This document shows positions 35,365 to 44,427 of a stretch of DNA of 64,000 nucleotides, piece after piece. A program made the position numbers and the translations under genes. The DNA lies in contig CAYMIN010000012.1 in the NCBI GenBank assembly GCA_964390495.1, positions 1 through 64,000 of the forward strand, read 5' to 3'. The notes below the pieces were generated by a model. The model did no database searches and was not told the origin of the DNA. It saw nothing but the letters and a program-made list of their open reading frames with translations. How positions within the stretch are numbered: position 1 is the stretch's first letter; the number at the start of each line of letters is the position of its first letter. This DNA is from UBA11051 sp964390495 (lineage in GTDB: Bacteria > Armatimonadota > Zipacnadia > Zipacnadales > UBA11051).

Positions 35365-36219
35365 TCACAGGTCAGGCAGCATATTCTCGTAGCTGTCTCG
35401 CAGCCTGCGAGTCAGCGGTCCCGGCTGGCCGTGCCCGATTGTGCCGTCCGCAAACCTACATAGCGGCATCACGCCCATCAGGCTGTTGGTAAGCAAGGCC
35501 TCGTCAGCCTGGGCCAGGTCCTCGGGCAGTAGCGAGCGCTCCCTGCACGGTATCTCCAGCTCGCCTGCGATCTCCAGGACCACTTGCCTGATAATCCCGG
35601 GCAGCGGCCCATCGCTCAGCGGCGGCGTCATAAGTTGCCCGGCCACCACAATGAAAAGGTTGGCGGCACTGGCCTCGGACAGGTGCCCGTCTGTATTGAG
35701 CACGATCGCCTCATCCGCGCCCTTTCCCGTGGCCTCGGCTTTAGCCAGCAGGTTATCGAGATAGTTCAGGGTCTTGTGCCGGCACAAAGGCGAGTGGTGG
35801 TTGCGGCGCGTTGTAGCAAGCAGCGCCGCCATGCCATTCTCGTAGAGCTGCGGCGGGTAGCCCGGATATGGTCGCGCCCAGATGATGAGCCGGCCGGTCC
35901 CGCCAGCGAGCTCCGAGGGCGCGCCGCCCACGCCCCGCGTCAGGGTGATGCGCAGGTACAGTCGCGGGTCATCAGCCTGCTCTACAGTCCGTTCTACTGC
36001 TGCACAAAGCTCCTCCGCCGCAAGCGGGCAGGGAATCCTCAGCGCCTGCGCACTATTCTCAAGACGGGCGAGGTGGCGATGCAGAAAGACTACCTGTGCG
36101 TTCAACCCCAGCAGCGTCTCAAACAATCCGTCGCCATACAGCAGCCCCCTATCGGCAGCCGGCACGACAGCCTCGGCAGCGGGGACGATCTCACCGTCTA
36201 TCCAGAACAACTCCGGCAT
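35365..36219 (-). CDS. pabC: Aminodeoxychorismate lyase (class IV aminotransferase)
   Basis: PLP enzyme that removes pyruvate from 4-amino-4-deoxychorismate to give p-aminobenzoate for folate. 284 residues of fold-type IV. The N-terminal DRGLLYGDGLFET, the PLP Lys149 in RHKTLNYLDNLLA, Glu182 in GHLSEASAANLF and GPLPGIIRQVVL are present. A branched-chain aminotransferase would also show these motifs, but it follows pabA with its ATG directly after the pabA stop, so the pab role is well supported. About 100 bp separate it from rpsB. Confidence 0.9.
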   Translation of the reverse strand: MPELFWIDGEIVPAAEAVVPAADRGLLYGDGLFETLLGLNAQVVFLHRHLARLENSAQALRIPCPLAAEELCAAVERTVEQADDPRLYLRITLTRGVGGAPSELAGGTGRLIIWARPYPGYPPQLYENGMAALLATTRRNHHSPLCRHKTLNYLDNLLAKAEATGKGADEAIVLNTDGHLSEASAANLFIVVAGQLMTPPLSDGPLPGIIRQVVLEIAGELEIPCRERSLLPEDLAQADEALLTNSLMGVMPLCRFADGTIGHGQPGPLTRRLRDSYENMLPDL

Positions 36220-36804
36220 CTAAAACGCCTTCTCGTAGGCCAAAAAGTTGCGCAGCAGGTCGTGGCCCACCGTGGTTAGGATCGCTTCCGGGTGGAACTG
36301 CACGCCCTCGACCGGGCAGCTAGCGTGCTCGCGGTGGCGCACTCCCATGATCTCATCCTGGTCGGTCCAGGCGGTGATCTGCAGGCAGTCGGGGATTGTC
36401 TCCGGCCTGATCACCAGGGAATGGTAGCGGGTGGCCTCAAAGGGCGTCGGCAGGCCCCGCAAAACGCCCTCGCCACGGTGGTAGATCAGGGAGGTCTTGC
36501 CGTGAACGACGCGGTCGGCGCGCACGACTTCGCCGCCGAAGACCTGACCGATTGCCTGGTGGCCGAGACACACACCCAGAATCGGGAGCTTGCCCGCGAA
36601 CTGCACGATCGCCTCGTTGCTGACTCCCGCCTCCAGCGGTGTACAGGGGCCTGGCGAGATGAGTATATGCGTGGGCTTAAGCGCCGCTATCCCCGCCACA
36701 TCTATCGCGTCATTGCGTACCACATGCGGCTCATAGCCCAGCTCGCCGATATACTGGTACAGATTATAGACGAACGAATCGTAGTTATCTATCAGTAGGA
36801 TCAT
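36220..36804 (-). CDS. pabA: Aminodeoxychorismate/anthranilate synthase glutamine amidotransferase subunit
   Basis: Supplies ammonia from glutamine to the chorismate-aminating subunit. 194 residues, class I amidotransferase. Triad: Cys79 in LGVCLGHQAI, His171 and Glu173 in VEGVQFHPEAIL. The oxyanion loop ILISPGPCTP and the HGKTSLIYH segment are also typical. It lies 16 bp after pabB and directly before pabC, so it most likely serves folate, though such subunits are often shared with anthranilate synthase. Confidence 0.95.
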   Translation of the reverse strand: MILLIDNYDSFVYNLYQYIGELGYEPHVVRNDAIDVAGIAALKPTHILISPGPCTPLEAGVSNEAIVQFAGKLPILGVCLGHQAIGQVFGGEVVRADRVVHGKTSLIYHRGEGVLRGLPTPFEATRYHSLVIRPETIPDCLQITAWTDQDEIMGVRHREHASCPVEGVQFHPEAILTTVGHDLLRNFLAYEKAF

Positions 36805-36820
36805 AGTTGCCGCCTTACCG

Positions 36821-38242
36821 CTATTGGCTCGCCGCGCTGCCGGTCAGGGCCTGCCACAACGCCTTGCCCTTATCCAGCGTCTCCTGGAGTTCGGCCTCTG
36901 GTGTCGAATCGGCAACGATACCGCCACCGACCTGGTAGTACGCGGTCTGGCCGCTGACGATGATGGTGCGGATGACGATGCTGAACTGCGTTTTGCCATC
37001 ACGCCCGATATAGCCGATATTGCCGGTATAGACGCTGCGTTGGGTCGGTTCCAGCTCGTCAATGATCTCCATGGCGCGGACCTTGGGAGCACCGGTGATC
37101 GAGCCGCCCGGGAAGCTGGCTCGCAGCAGGTCCACCAGGTCCTTGCCCTGCGACAGTTGCCCCTCGACGGTTGCCACCAGGTGGTGTACGGTCGGGTAAC
37201 TTTCCAGCACGCACAGCTCCGGCACCTTCACTGTGCCGAATTCGCACACTCGGCCCAGGTCATTTCGTTCCAGGTCCACGATCATGGTCAGTTCGGCGTG
37301 ATCCTTCTCGCTGCCGAGAAGTTCTTGGGCCAGCCGCCGGTCTGCTGCGGGTGTCTGACCGCGCGGACGGGTGCCCTTGATGGGCCGGGTAATCACATGG
37401 CGGCCGTCAACCTGCAGAAACTGCTCCGGGCTGGAGCTGACCACTTGCACCTCTCCGCAATCCAGAAATGCAGCGAACGGGGCCGGATTGACCTGGCGCA
37501 GGCAAGTATAGAGATGCCACGGCGACACCGCCAGCTCGGCCTGGAAGCGTTGCGACAAATTCGCCTGGAAGATGTCGCCGGCGTGGATATACTCGATCGT
37601 CCGGACCAGGGCCTCCAGGTAACTCTCCCGCGTGAAGTTGGACACCGGCTCGGCGGTGGCGGCCGGCGCTGCGGTGTCCAAAGCCGGTGGCGCAGGGCCG
37701 GCGATTATCTCCTCAAGCTGTGCCAGCCGTGCCTCTGCGTACTCCTGGCTCGCCGTCTGGCCGTGCTTTTCGTGCCCGCTGCTTACCACGTATCCTTGCT
37801 CGGTGTCGTGGTCATACGCGTAGAGCAGGTCGTAGAATCCGAAGCACATATCGGGCGCGCCGATATCGTCGGTCGCGGTCCGGGGCAACTTCTCGACGAA
37901 GTGGCACAGATCGTAGCCCAGGTATCCGATCGCACCGCCGGTGAAGGGGACCGGGCCGTCTAGCGCTGCTACCCGCTCAGCCTGCAGATGCTGTCGCAAG
38001 AACTCGAAGGGATCGCCTGCCGAGGTCGCGGTCCCGTCGCGGCTGATGGCGACAAGTTGCTCATTCTTCGACTTGATTATCAAGTAGGGGTCGAAGCCGA
38101 CATAGGAGTAGCGCCCGTAGTGGCCGATTTGCATTCCGCTGTCCAGGAACATCACGCCCGGCCGGCCGACGAGGCGGTGGCAGACCTCATACGGCGGCGG
38201 GGCCTGAGCGACACGGACTATCAGAGGCAAAGCGACGCCCAT
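36821..38242 (-). CDS. pabB: Aminodeoxychorismate synthase component I
   Basis: Aminates chorismate to 4-amino-4-deoxychorismate. 473 residues of the chorismate-binding family. The motif RPIKGTRPRG near residue 288 has the Lys that marks PabB-type enzymes; anthranilate synthases have PIAGT. The Mg-binding and substrate segments IVDLERNDLGRVCEFG, SFPGGSITGAPKVRAMEIID, and YTGNIGYIGRDG and VGGGIVADSTPEAEL are intact. The pabB-pabA-pabC order confirms a p-aminobenzoate operon. The gene is divergent from the esterase-like gene with about 250 bp in between (38243-38495), where I see no further feature. Confidence 0.94.
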   Translation of the reverse strand: MGVALPLIVRVAQAPPPYEVCHRLVGRPGVMFLDSGMQIGHYGRYSYVGFDPYLIIKSKNEQLVAISRDGTATSAGDPFEFLRQHLQAERVAALDGPVPFTGGAIGYLGYDLCHFVEKLPRTATDDIGAPDMCFGFYDLLYAYDHDTEQGYVVSSGHEKHGQTASQEYAEARLAQLEEIIAGPAPPALDTAAPAATAEPVSNFTRESYLEALVRTIEYIHAGDIFQANLSQRFQAELAVSPWHLYTCLRQVNPAPFAAFLDCGEVQVVSSSPEQFLQVDGRHVITRPIKGTRPRGQTPAADRRLAQELLGSEKDHAELTMIVDLERNDLGRVCEFGTVKVPELCVLESYPTVHHLVATVEGQLSQGKDLVDLLRASFPGGSITGAPKVRAMEIIDELEPTQRSVYTGNIGYIGRDGKTQFSIVIRTIIVSGQTAYYQVGGGIVADSTPEAELQETLDKGKALWQALTGSAASQ

Positions 38243-38495
38243 CGCTGTGAATCACCCTCGGCCACAGCCGATACAGCATGCGCGCAAACACGCCGCGAGC
38301 GTATTGATTGGCGGCTTGATGCGGGTATGCTGCAACCGCTGAGGCAAGCTGGCTAGCTGACAAGCAGGGAATTGCTTTGCTACAATAGCGCTTTCCGCGC
38401 GGCTTGGCAAGAGCTCTCGCGGTTTGGCGGCGAATTGGTCGCAGCCAAAGGCGTCCGGTAGGACATTCAGCACCATTGGGCGAAGGTTAATCACC

Positions 38496-41312
38496 GTGAG
38501 CACTTCTAAGCCGTTGTATGTGATCGCGCTTTTCGGATTGTCGCTGGCACAGGCCTGCGGCCAGCGTCCGCCGATGTCTGCCGGCCAGGCGCAAATCATC
38601 TGGTACCCATCCGCTGTGGACGGCTCGCAGCAGGCCTACGCAGCCTATGTGCCCGCTGCGTCGGCTCCTAAAACCGGCTATCCCGCGGTCTTCCATACTC
38701 ACGGCTACGGTTGGAGCGTCAGTGCCAGGTTCTCCGATTGGCAGAAGTCCTGGGCCGAGGCGCATCGCTGGGTGCTGATTAACCTCAATGCCCGCGGACC
38801 GCAGTTCTACGAAGGTATCGGCGAGGTGGCGACCCTGGAAGTGGTTCGGGATGCCCTTGCCCGCTTCGGCCTGGACCCGGAACGGCTCTACATCACCGGC
38901 TCGTCAATGGGCGGCACCGGAGCTTTCCGTCATGGTGTTCGCTATCCCGGCACTTTCGCCGCCGCGGTGGGGGTTGACGGCTGGACCGACTACCGCCTAT
39001 GGCACCATCATTGGTACGCCCGCGCCGATGCCCGGGAGGCTATTGAGGAGTTTCGTCGTCCCTTGTTGCAGGCCGCCTCACCTCTGTACTGGGCCGAGCG
39101 CGGGCAATGGGGGGCGATCAAAGCCGTGGTTGACGGCCGCGACACCTCGGTATGGCCTGACAACGGCCTGCAGCTCTTCGCGGCGCTGACGACAATGGCA
39201 TACCAGCATGGCGGCTATGACAGCGCCCTGACGCTGAACTATGATAAGGGCCACGGCGGCGGCTACGATATTCAGGATACCTACAACTTCTTCCTGGGTC
39301 GCTCGCGCGTCACCGAACCTCACAGCTTCCAGTGTCGCACCTATCTGCTCAAGCATGGCGAGATGTACTGGGGAGCCATCGAGAGGTTCCGCACCTTCGG
39401 TCTGCCGGCGACGCTGGCCTCAAGCGTCAGCGCCAACATTGCCACTGTGAGTACCGACAATCTTGACCGTTTCAGTCTCCATCTGCAGGCCTCGCCCTGC
39501 GCGGGCCTCGGGGATGTCAGCGTCTATGCCGATGGTCTGCTTTGCTACAGCGGGCCACCGGCGACGGTAGCCTTCGAGGCGGTTCGCGACTGCAGCGGCA
39601 CAATCCTGGCATGGGTGCCGGCGGAGGGTGAGCGGACGCTGGAGCCGGTCAAGAGCGCACAACTCGCCGGGCCGATCGGAGATGTTCTCACCCAGCCCTT
39701 TGTCGTCGCCTATGGCACCGCCGGAAGCGAAGAGATGCGGCAGCAGCACCGGCGCGAGGCGCAGGATTTCTCCGAGGGCTGGCGGGCCTTCATGATCCGC
39801 CGAGGAGCCGAACCGGACGCCATCGGCCCCTATGCGGAAGAGGCTTTACCGCCGGCGGTATTGCGCGAGAGGTCGCTGGTCATCTTCGGTACCCGCGAGT
39901 CCAGCCGCCTGTTGCAGCGGGCCTATCAGGCTGCAGATATTCCCGTCATCGTCGGGGATGACTACGTCACTGTCGCGGACGCTTCGGGTGGGCCCCGCAG
40001 CTACTATGGCGACAATTTCGGCTGCTTCGTGTGCTACCCCAACCCGCTGGCCGACGGGCGGCGCTATCTACTTATCGCTCGCGGGCAGTGGTTCACCAAG
40101 CCCAATGGGACCGTCTTGGCCGGCCTGGAGTATGATATGGAGAAGCTGCCCTGGGCCTATCCCGATTACATGGTATTCAACACCGACCAGGCCCAGCTTC
40201 CTCACGTGCTCAATGTCAACAACAAGCCGCCCGTCACCTGTTACGAGGCTGGATACTTCGTTGAGGCCGGCTTCTTTGATGACCGCTGGCGACCGGACCG
40301 CGGTGTTACTCTCGACCGTGCCTGGCTCGACAAACCGGAGGGCCTCAGGTTCATTCACGTCGAGCGGATGAAAGCGACCCCGGATGGGGCAGAGGTGCTG
40401 GTGACCGATGCGGCGGGCCGGCCGTTTGCCGAGGCCCGGGTCACGCTCACCTGGCCCGAGGCGGAGTATTCGGCCTCGGCGCTGAGCGATCAGCAGGGCT
40501 GGGCGCGGGTGGCCGGGCCCAGTGCTATCGAGGCGCGCGTGATGTCGGTGATGGGCACCGGCGCAGTGTATGACTTTACCGCCGATGTGGCCTCAAGTAC
40601 CGCCGACGGGCCGCTGCGCATGGTGCTTTCCCGCCCGCAGCAGCATTTGGACACCTTCGGCAATCCCTACTATACGCTGACGGCCAATCTGCTCAATCTC
40701 GGCGCGGGCAGGACAAGGGGCCTGCTGCAGCCTAGTGGGTCGCCGGGTAGATGGGTCCCACAGGCGGTGGCCTTCGTACTGGCAGCCGGCGAGAGCAAGA
40801 GCCTGGGCCTGCAGTGGTTCCCGGTCGCCCGTGGTCACGATACTCCGTTGCCGGCGGGCGCGTACCTGCTTACAGTCACTGCGCGGCCCGATCACTCCGT
40901 ATTGGGGCCGGATGACAGCCAGGCGGCTGTAGCCAGCGCCAAGGTGCAACTGGGAGCGATCAATTGCGGCCCGCTGGTCTTGGAGGGGCCTGAGCCGCCT
41001 CAGTTTGTCGCCGGCCAGCCTTACCGGATCAGTTGCGAACTGCTCAACACGGCCTCGGAGCAAATGACGGTTGAGCTGTCATGCAGCATCATCCCTGCAG
41101 GCACCGCGCTGGCCGCGCCGGAGTGCTACCGCTATCTAGCGCCCCCGGCTATGGTGCTGTCCGGTTTGGACAAGGCTGCGGTGGTGTGGCAGCAGCAGCC
41201 TGATGAGGAGCCGTTACCGGTCGGCCTGTACCAGGCGGTTGTCTATGCGTCCGACCGCCCCGAACTGACCACCCGCATCGGCTTCAGCGTGACCGCGAAT
41301 CCAAGCGGCTGA
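38496..41312 (+). CDS. Large secreted esterase/hydrolase-like protein
   Basis: A 938-residue exported protein. Signal peptide MSTSKPLYVIALFGLSLAQA from GTG 38496, preceded by GAAGG; the longer frame from 38424 lacks a signal. An alpha/beta-hydrolase domain covers about 40-270: HTHGYGWSV oxyanion region, nucleophile Ser137 in ITGSSMGGTGAF, and a candidate catalytic His253 in DKGHGGGYD. This resembles feruloyl-esterase or PHB-depolymerase-like hydrolases. A second, long region (about 400-938) contains strands of unknown function and late Ig-like or CARDB-like beta domains. Its exact substrate is unknown. No close gene partner is present on this strand until the thioredoxin fusion 95 bp downstream. 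Confidence 0.75.
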   Translation: MSTSKPLYVIALFGLSLAQACGQRPPMSAGQAQIIWYPSAVDGSQQAYAAYVPAASAPKTGYPAVFHTHGYGWSVSARFSDWQKSWAEAHRWVLINLNARGPQFYEGIGEVATLEVVRDALARFGLDPERLYITGSSMGGTGAFRHGVRYPGTFAAAVGVDGWTDYRLWHHHWYARADAREAIEEFRRPLLQAASPLYWAERGQWGAIKAVVDGRDTSVWPDNGLQLFAALTTMAYQHGGYDSALTLNYDKGHGGGYDIQDTYNFFLGRSRVTEPHSFQCRTYLLKHGEMYWGAIERFRTFGLPATLASSVSANIATVSTDNLDRFSLHLQASPCAGLGDVSVYADGLLCYSGPPATVAFEAVRDCSGTILAWVPAEGERTLEPVKSAQLAGPIGDVLTQPFVVAYGTAGSEEMRQQHRREAQDFSEGWRAFMIRRGAEPDAIGPYAEEALPPAVLRERSLVIFGTRESSRLLQRAYQAADIPVIVGDDYVTVADASGGPRSYYGDNFGCFVCYPNPLADGRRYLLIARGQWFTKPNGTVLAGLEYDMEKLPWAYPDYMVFNTDQAQLPHVLNVNNKPPVTCYEAGYFVEAGFFDDRWRPDRGVTLDRAWLDKPEGLRFIHVERMKATPDGAEVLVTDAAGRPFAEARVTLTWPEAEYSASALSDQQGWARVAGPSAIEARVMSVMGTGAVYDFTADVASSTADGPLRMVLSRPQQHLDTFGNPYYTLTANLLNLGAGRTRGLLQPSGSPGRWVPQAVAFVLAAGESKSLGLQWFPVARGHDTPLPAGAYLLTVTARPDHSVLGPDDSQAAVASAKVQLGAINCGPLVLEGPEPPQFVAGQPYRISCELLNTASEQMTVELSCSIIPAGTALAAPECYRYLAPPAMVLSGLDKAAVVWQQQPDEEPLPVGLYQAVVYASDRPELTTRIGFSVTANPSG

Positions 41313-41407
41313 TCACCGATGCAGACAGCAGTCGGGCCTGGCGGAGTGAGGAAATGGTGGTGCCGATACGTCATAATGGACACGTACCACGAATGGAGAC
41401 TGAGCAG

Positions 41408-42601
41408 ATGAGGCATTTTTCCGCAGTTTTGGTCGCTGCTACCGTTGCACTGATGCTTGCCTGGCCCGCTGCGGCCCAGGACGATGCGCCGCTGACGCCT
41501 GATGCGGTGGTGGCGGAATTGCAGGCGGCCTTCTTTGGCGTCTTTACCGGCACGGCTGAGGCCGACATCGAGGCGACCTTTGAACGCTTAACTGTGATGC
41601 CGGCCGGGGAGGAGGTAGCCGCAAGCCGGGTGGCGCTGATGCTGTTCTACGGGACGCTGCTGGCCCCGCCTCCTGAGCAGGTGGCTGAGGTCGAGGGCGA
41701 CACGGCTCTGGTCAAGCTGCAGCCGGAGACCGTCGAGTTCGTCCTGGTTCGGCAGGAGGGCCGGTGGAAGGTGGACATGGCGGCCACCTACCAGCGGATG
41801 CCGCAGAGACTGCGGGAGGCTTTCCAGCCGCTAGTGGAGCTGTCTAACGAGAGGACGCGCCAGGCCAACTGTCTGTCAAACCTGAAGCAGTTGGCGCTAG
41901 GCGCCTTGATGTACGCCCAGGACCACGACGAAACACTGCCCGATGCCGACAAGTGGATGGATCAGCTAGTCCCATATCTGAAAAACGAGGCGATCTACAA
42001 ATGCCCGGGCGCGCTGGACCTGGAGTACGGCTACGCTATGAACGCCGCGCTCAGTGGGATGGACATAAAGACTATCGTCAGTCCCGCCACAACGGTCATG
42101 TTCTTCGACTCGGACCTCGGCACCCGTAACGCCGCCGGCGGGCCGGAGGCAATATGCGACCCACCTCGCCACAACGGCGGCAACAACTACGCCTACGCGG
42201 ATGGCCATGCCACCCTGGAGTGGCGGGTGCCGAACTTCGATCCCCAGGCCGAGGCGGCAGCACATGCGCAGGCCGGCCCGGTAGTTGAGCTAACCGATGC
42301 TAGCTTCGAGGCGGAGGTCCTGCAGGCTCAGGGCTGGGTGCTGGTGGACTTCGGAGCCGACCAGTGTGAGCCCTGCCGCTGGCTCGAGCCGATTTTCCAC
42401 CAGATGGCCAAGCAGTACGAGGGCCGGGTGAAATTCGCCTCGGTGGACCTGGTCAAGTGCTCCAAAGTGCCGGATGACTATGGAGTGCGCAACATTCCCA
42501 CGATCATCCTTTTCCGCGATGGCAAGCAAGTGGACAAGCAGGTCGGCTTCGGCGGGGAAGCGGCCTTCCGCGCCTGGGTTGCCGGACATGTGGAAGAATA
42601 G
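41408..42601 (+). CDS. Secreted NTF2-like / pseudopilin-head / thioredoxin fusion protein
   Basis: A 397-residue exported protein with three regions. A signal peptide (MRHFSAVLVAATVALMLAW, ending PAAAQ) replaces the pilin methylation site. Residues about 30-145 look like a small NTF2/lumazine-type domain (VKLQPETVEFVLVRQEGRWK). Residues about 150-270 are the head of an H-X9-DG pseudopilin without its helix: RQANCLSNLKQLALGALMYA, then IYKCPG, IVSPATTVMFFDSD and H255-NGGNNYAYA-DG. Residues about 290-397 are a thioredoxin fold with FGADQCEPCRWLEP, so the active site is C320-E-P-C323 instead of CGPC, and the later cis-Pro loop NIPTIILFRDG. Start by GGAG 9 nt upstream. It probably acts on disulfides outside the cytoplasm. 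Confidence 0.85.
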   Translation: MRHFSAVLVAATVALMLAWPAAAQDDAPLTPDAVVAELQAAFFGVFTGTAEADIEATFERLTVMPAGEEVAASRVALMLFYGTLLAPPPEQVAEVEGDTALVKLQPETVEFVLVRQEGRWKVDMAATYQRMPQRLREAFQPLVELSNERTRQANCLSNLKQLALGALMYAQDHDETLPDADKWMDQLVPYLKNEAIYKCPGALDLEYGYAMNAALSGMDIKTIVSPATTVMFFDSDLGTRNAAGGPEAICDPPRHNGGNNYAYADGHATLEWRVPNFDPQAEAAAHAQAGPVVELTDASFEAEVLQAQGWVLVDFGADQCEPCRWLEPIFHQMAKQYEGRVKFASVDLVKCSKVPDDYGVRNIPTIILFRDGKQVDKQVGFGGEAAFRAWVAGHVEE

Positions 42602-42639
42602 GCTGGCCCGCGCCTCTGAATCGCGTCGCGATACTGCTG

Positions 42640-44412
42640 TTATTGCTCCGGTTCGTCTTTTACCTCGGCGCGTTTGATCGCCGCTCGCTGCTCTTCGGTC
42701 AGCGCGTATGGTGACACCTCAGGTCGGTAGCGCAGGATTACCTCATTGACGGTCGGGATGATGCCGTAGAGCTCAGGACGGCGCGCGGAAAACAGCATCT
42801 CCCGCCAGCCCTTGCGCTGCTGCGGAAGGCTGTCGTGAGCATAGGCGGCCATACCCTCGTCGGCGTGCTCCCTCTGCTCCGCCGCCAGGCCGGCGTAATA
42901 GACGCGCTTGTCATCCAGGTCAATGTCATAGTGAATGAGACCCCTCCGCTGGAACTTGGAAGCGGCCACCACTTGACCGTAGGGGTCAATAATCAGGCTG
43001 CGCAGAGAGGGATCGGAGTGATTCCAGTGGGCACATGCCACCCAGACGCCGTTATCGGCCGCCCGCGCCCGTAACATGGTCTCATTGGTTCGTCCGCTGG
43101 CGCCCCACATACGGCTGGGATCAACGATGATTTCGGCGCCCTTCAAGGCCAGGACGCGGTCGAGCAGCGGGGTGTACAGGTCGCCGCAGGAGCGGCCGCC
43201 AATGCGCCCGAAATCGGTATCGAACACCTCCAACTCCTCGAAGCCGCGCGGCCAGTAGATCGGTTCCGCATACACTATCTGGCCGGCCCGGTCCCAGACG
43301 TGGCAGACGCTCTGTTCGCCGTGGTTGGCAATGCCGCTGATGGCAATATAGCATCTTAATTCGGCCGCCTTTTCGGCGACCATGTCCATCACCCGGCTGG
43401 TGGTTTCATCGGCAGCACTGCAGCCTTGCTCGGAGAGCACCAGCAGGTCCGGCGCAATCTCCGCAGCCCGGTCAATCAGCCGCAGCATCGCCTCCGGGAC
43501 CTCCCCATTGCGCCACATATCCTCACGGGGCAGGTAGCCCACGGCCAGCCGGCAGGTGCGCTTGGCATACTCCGGAAGCTGCGGCTGGGTGTACGGCTCA
43601 GCCACCGGGGCCAGGGCCTGGCGGTCGCCGTAGGAGCTGACGATGAAGATGTTCTCAGTACGGAAGTCGGCGCCCCAGACATCCCGCTTGCGCTTGTCGA
43701 GGTTGACGGTGGCCGTGGCGATGCCGTCCTCGTAGCCGGTATCAGCCACCGGCGTGCCCACGCGGTTGAGCACCATGCTGCGGCCCCAGGCGGCCCCGGC
43801 CATCTTAATGCCGTGCTGATGCGCAATGTAGGTCGCCGCATCGGCGTACATGGCGGTTACCATGTGTACGTGGCTGTCCACGCAGCGCGCCATTAGCAGC
43901 GGCTCCCACATGCTGTGGTCGCGCAGCCGCTCGGGGTAGTGGTGCCAGGTGATGAGATCGGCCCCCTTCATCCGCAGCACTTCATAGACTTCCGGCAGAT
44001 AGAAATCAGTGCCGATAGTCAGACCGACAGGGCCGAAATCGGTGTCGAACACGGGCAGGTCCTCGCCCAGCGAGATGTCGTCATCAGGCAGCGCATGAGC
44101 CTTGCGGTAGCGCCCGACGATTGCTCCGGAGCGGTCGAGCAGCACCGCAGTGGCATACCTCTCATCGCCGTCGCGCTCGGTCATGGCCAGGGCCAGGTAG
44201 GCCCGGTTCTGGGCGGCGTAATCGGCAAACGGTTTGAGGTCAGCGGTGACGTTATTCGCCTCAAACGAGAGAAATGGCATGTGCGGCAGCACGATTAGGT
44301 CGGCGCTCGCCGGACATTTGCCAAGCTCGCCCAGAACATATTCCTGGTTCTCATACTGCTTGCCATTCAGCAGGCACATCGTGGCGATAGTAAGCACGCG
44401 GCACAGTTCCAT
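42640..44412 (-). CDS. Tandem carbon-nitrogen hydrolase (nitrilase superfamily) protein
   Basis: A 590-residue protein made of two nitrilase-fold domains. Known members use a Glu-Lys-Cys triad. Domain 1 (about 1-260): the Glu position is His44 (IVLPHMPF), Lys104 is kept (RYRKAH), and the Cys position is Gly134 (LTIGTDFYLPE). Domain 2 (about 285-520): Glu328 is kept (LVLSEQG), the Lys region is YAEPIYWPRG with no Lys, and Cys409 is kept (GGRSCGDLYTP). Thus each half has lost what the other keeps. A C-terminal extension of about 70 residues follows. It is 15 bp after a membrane protein gene and in the csaB operon, so it may act on amide-linked envelope components or be a non-classical enzyme. 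Confidence 0.85.
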   Translation of the reverse strand: MELCRVLTIATMCLLNGKQYENQEYVLGELGKCPASADLIVLPHMPFLSFEANNVTADLKPFADYAAQNRAYLALAMTERDGDERYATAVLLDRSGAIVGRYRKAHALPDDDISLGEDLPVFDTDFGPVGLTIGTDFYLPEVYEVLRMKGADLITWHHYPERLRDHSMWEPLLMARCVDSHVHMVTAMYADAATYIAHQHGIKMAGAAWGRSMVLNRVGTPVADTGYEDGIATATVNLDKRKRDVWGADFRTENIFIVSSYGDRQALAPVAEPYTQPQLPEYAKRTCRLAVGYLPREDMWRNGEVPEAMLRLIDRAAEIAPDLLVLSEQGCSAADETTSRVMDMVAEKAAELRCYIAISGIANHGEQSVCHVWDRAGQIVYAEPIYWPRGFEELEVFDTDFGRIGGRSCGDLYTPLLDRVLALKGAEIIVDPSRMWGASGRTNETMLRARAADNGVWVACAHWNHSDPSLRSLIIDPYGQVVAASKFQRRGLIHYDIDLDDKRVYYAGLAAEQREHADEGMAAYAHDSLPQQRKGWREMLFSARRPELYGIIPTVNEVILRYRPEVSPYALTEEQRAAIKRAEVKDEPEQ

Positions 44413-44427
44413 AGATAAGCCTCCTGT

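Noticed and set aside
36824..37963. A 379-codon plus-strand frame opposite pabB.
   Set aside because: pabB is complete with the PIKGT motif and operon context; the opposite frame lacks any family signature.
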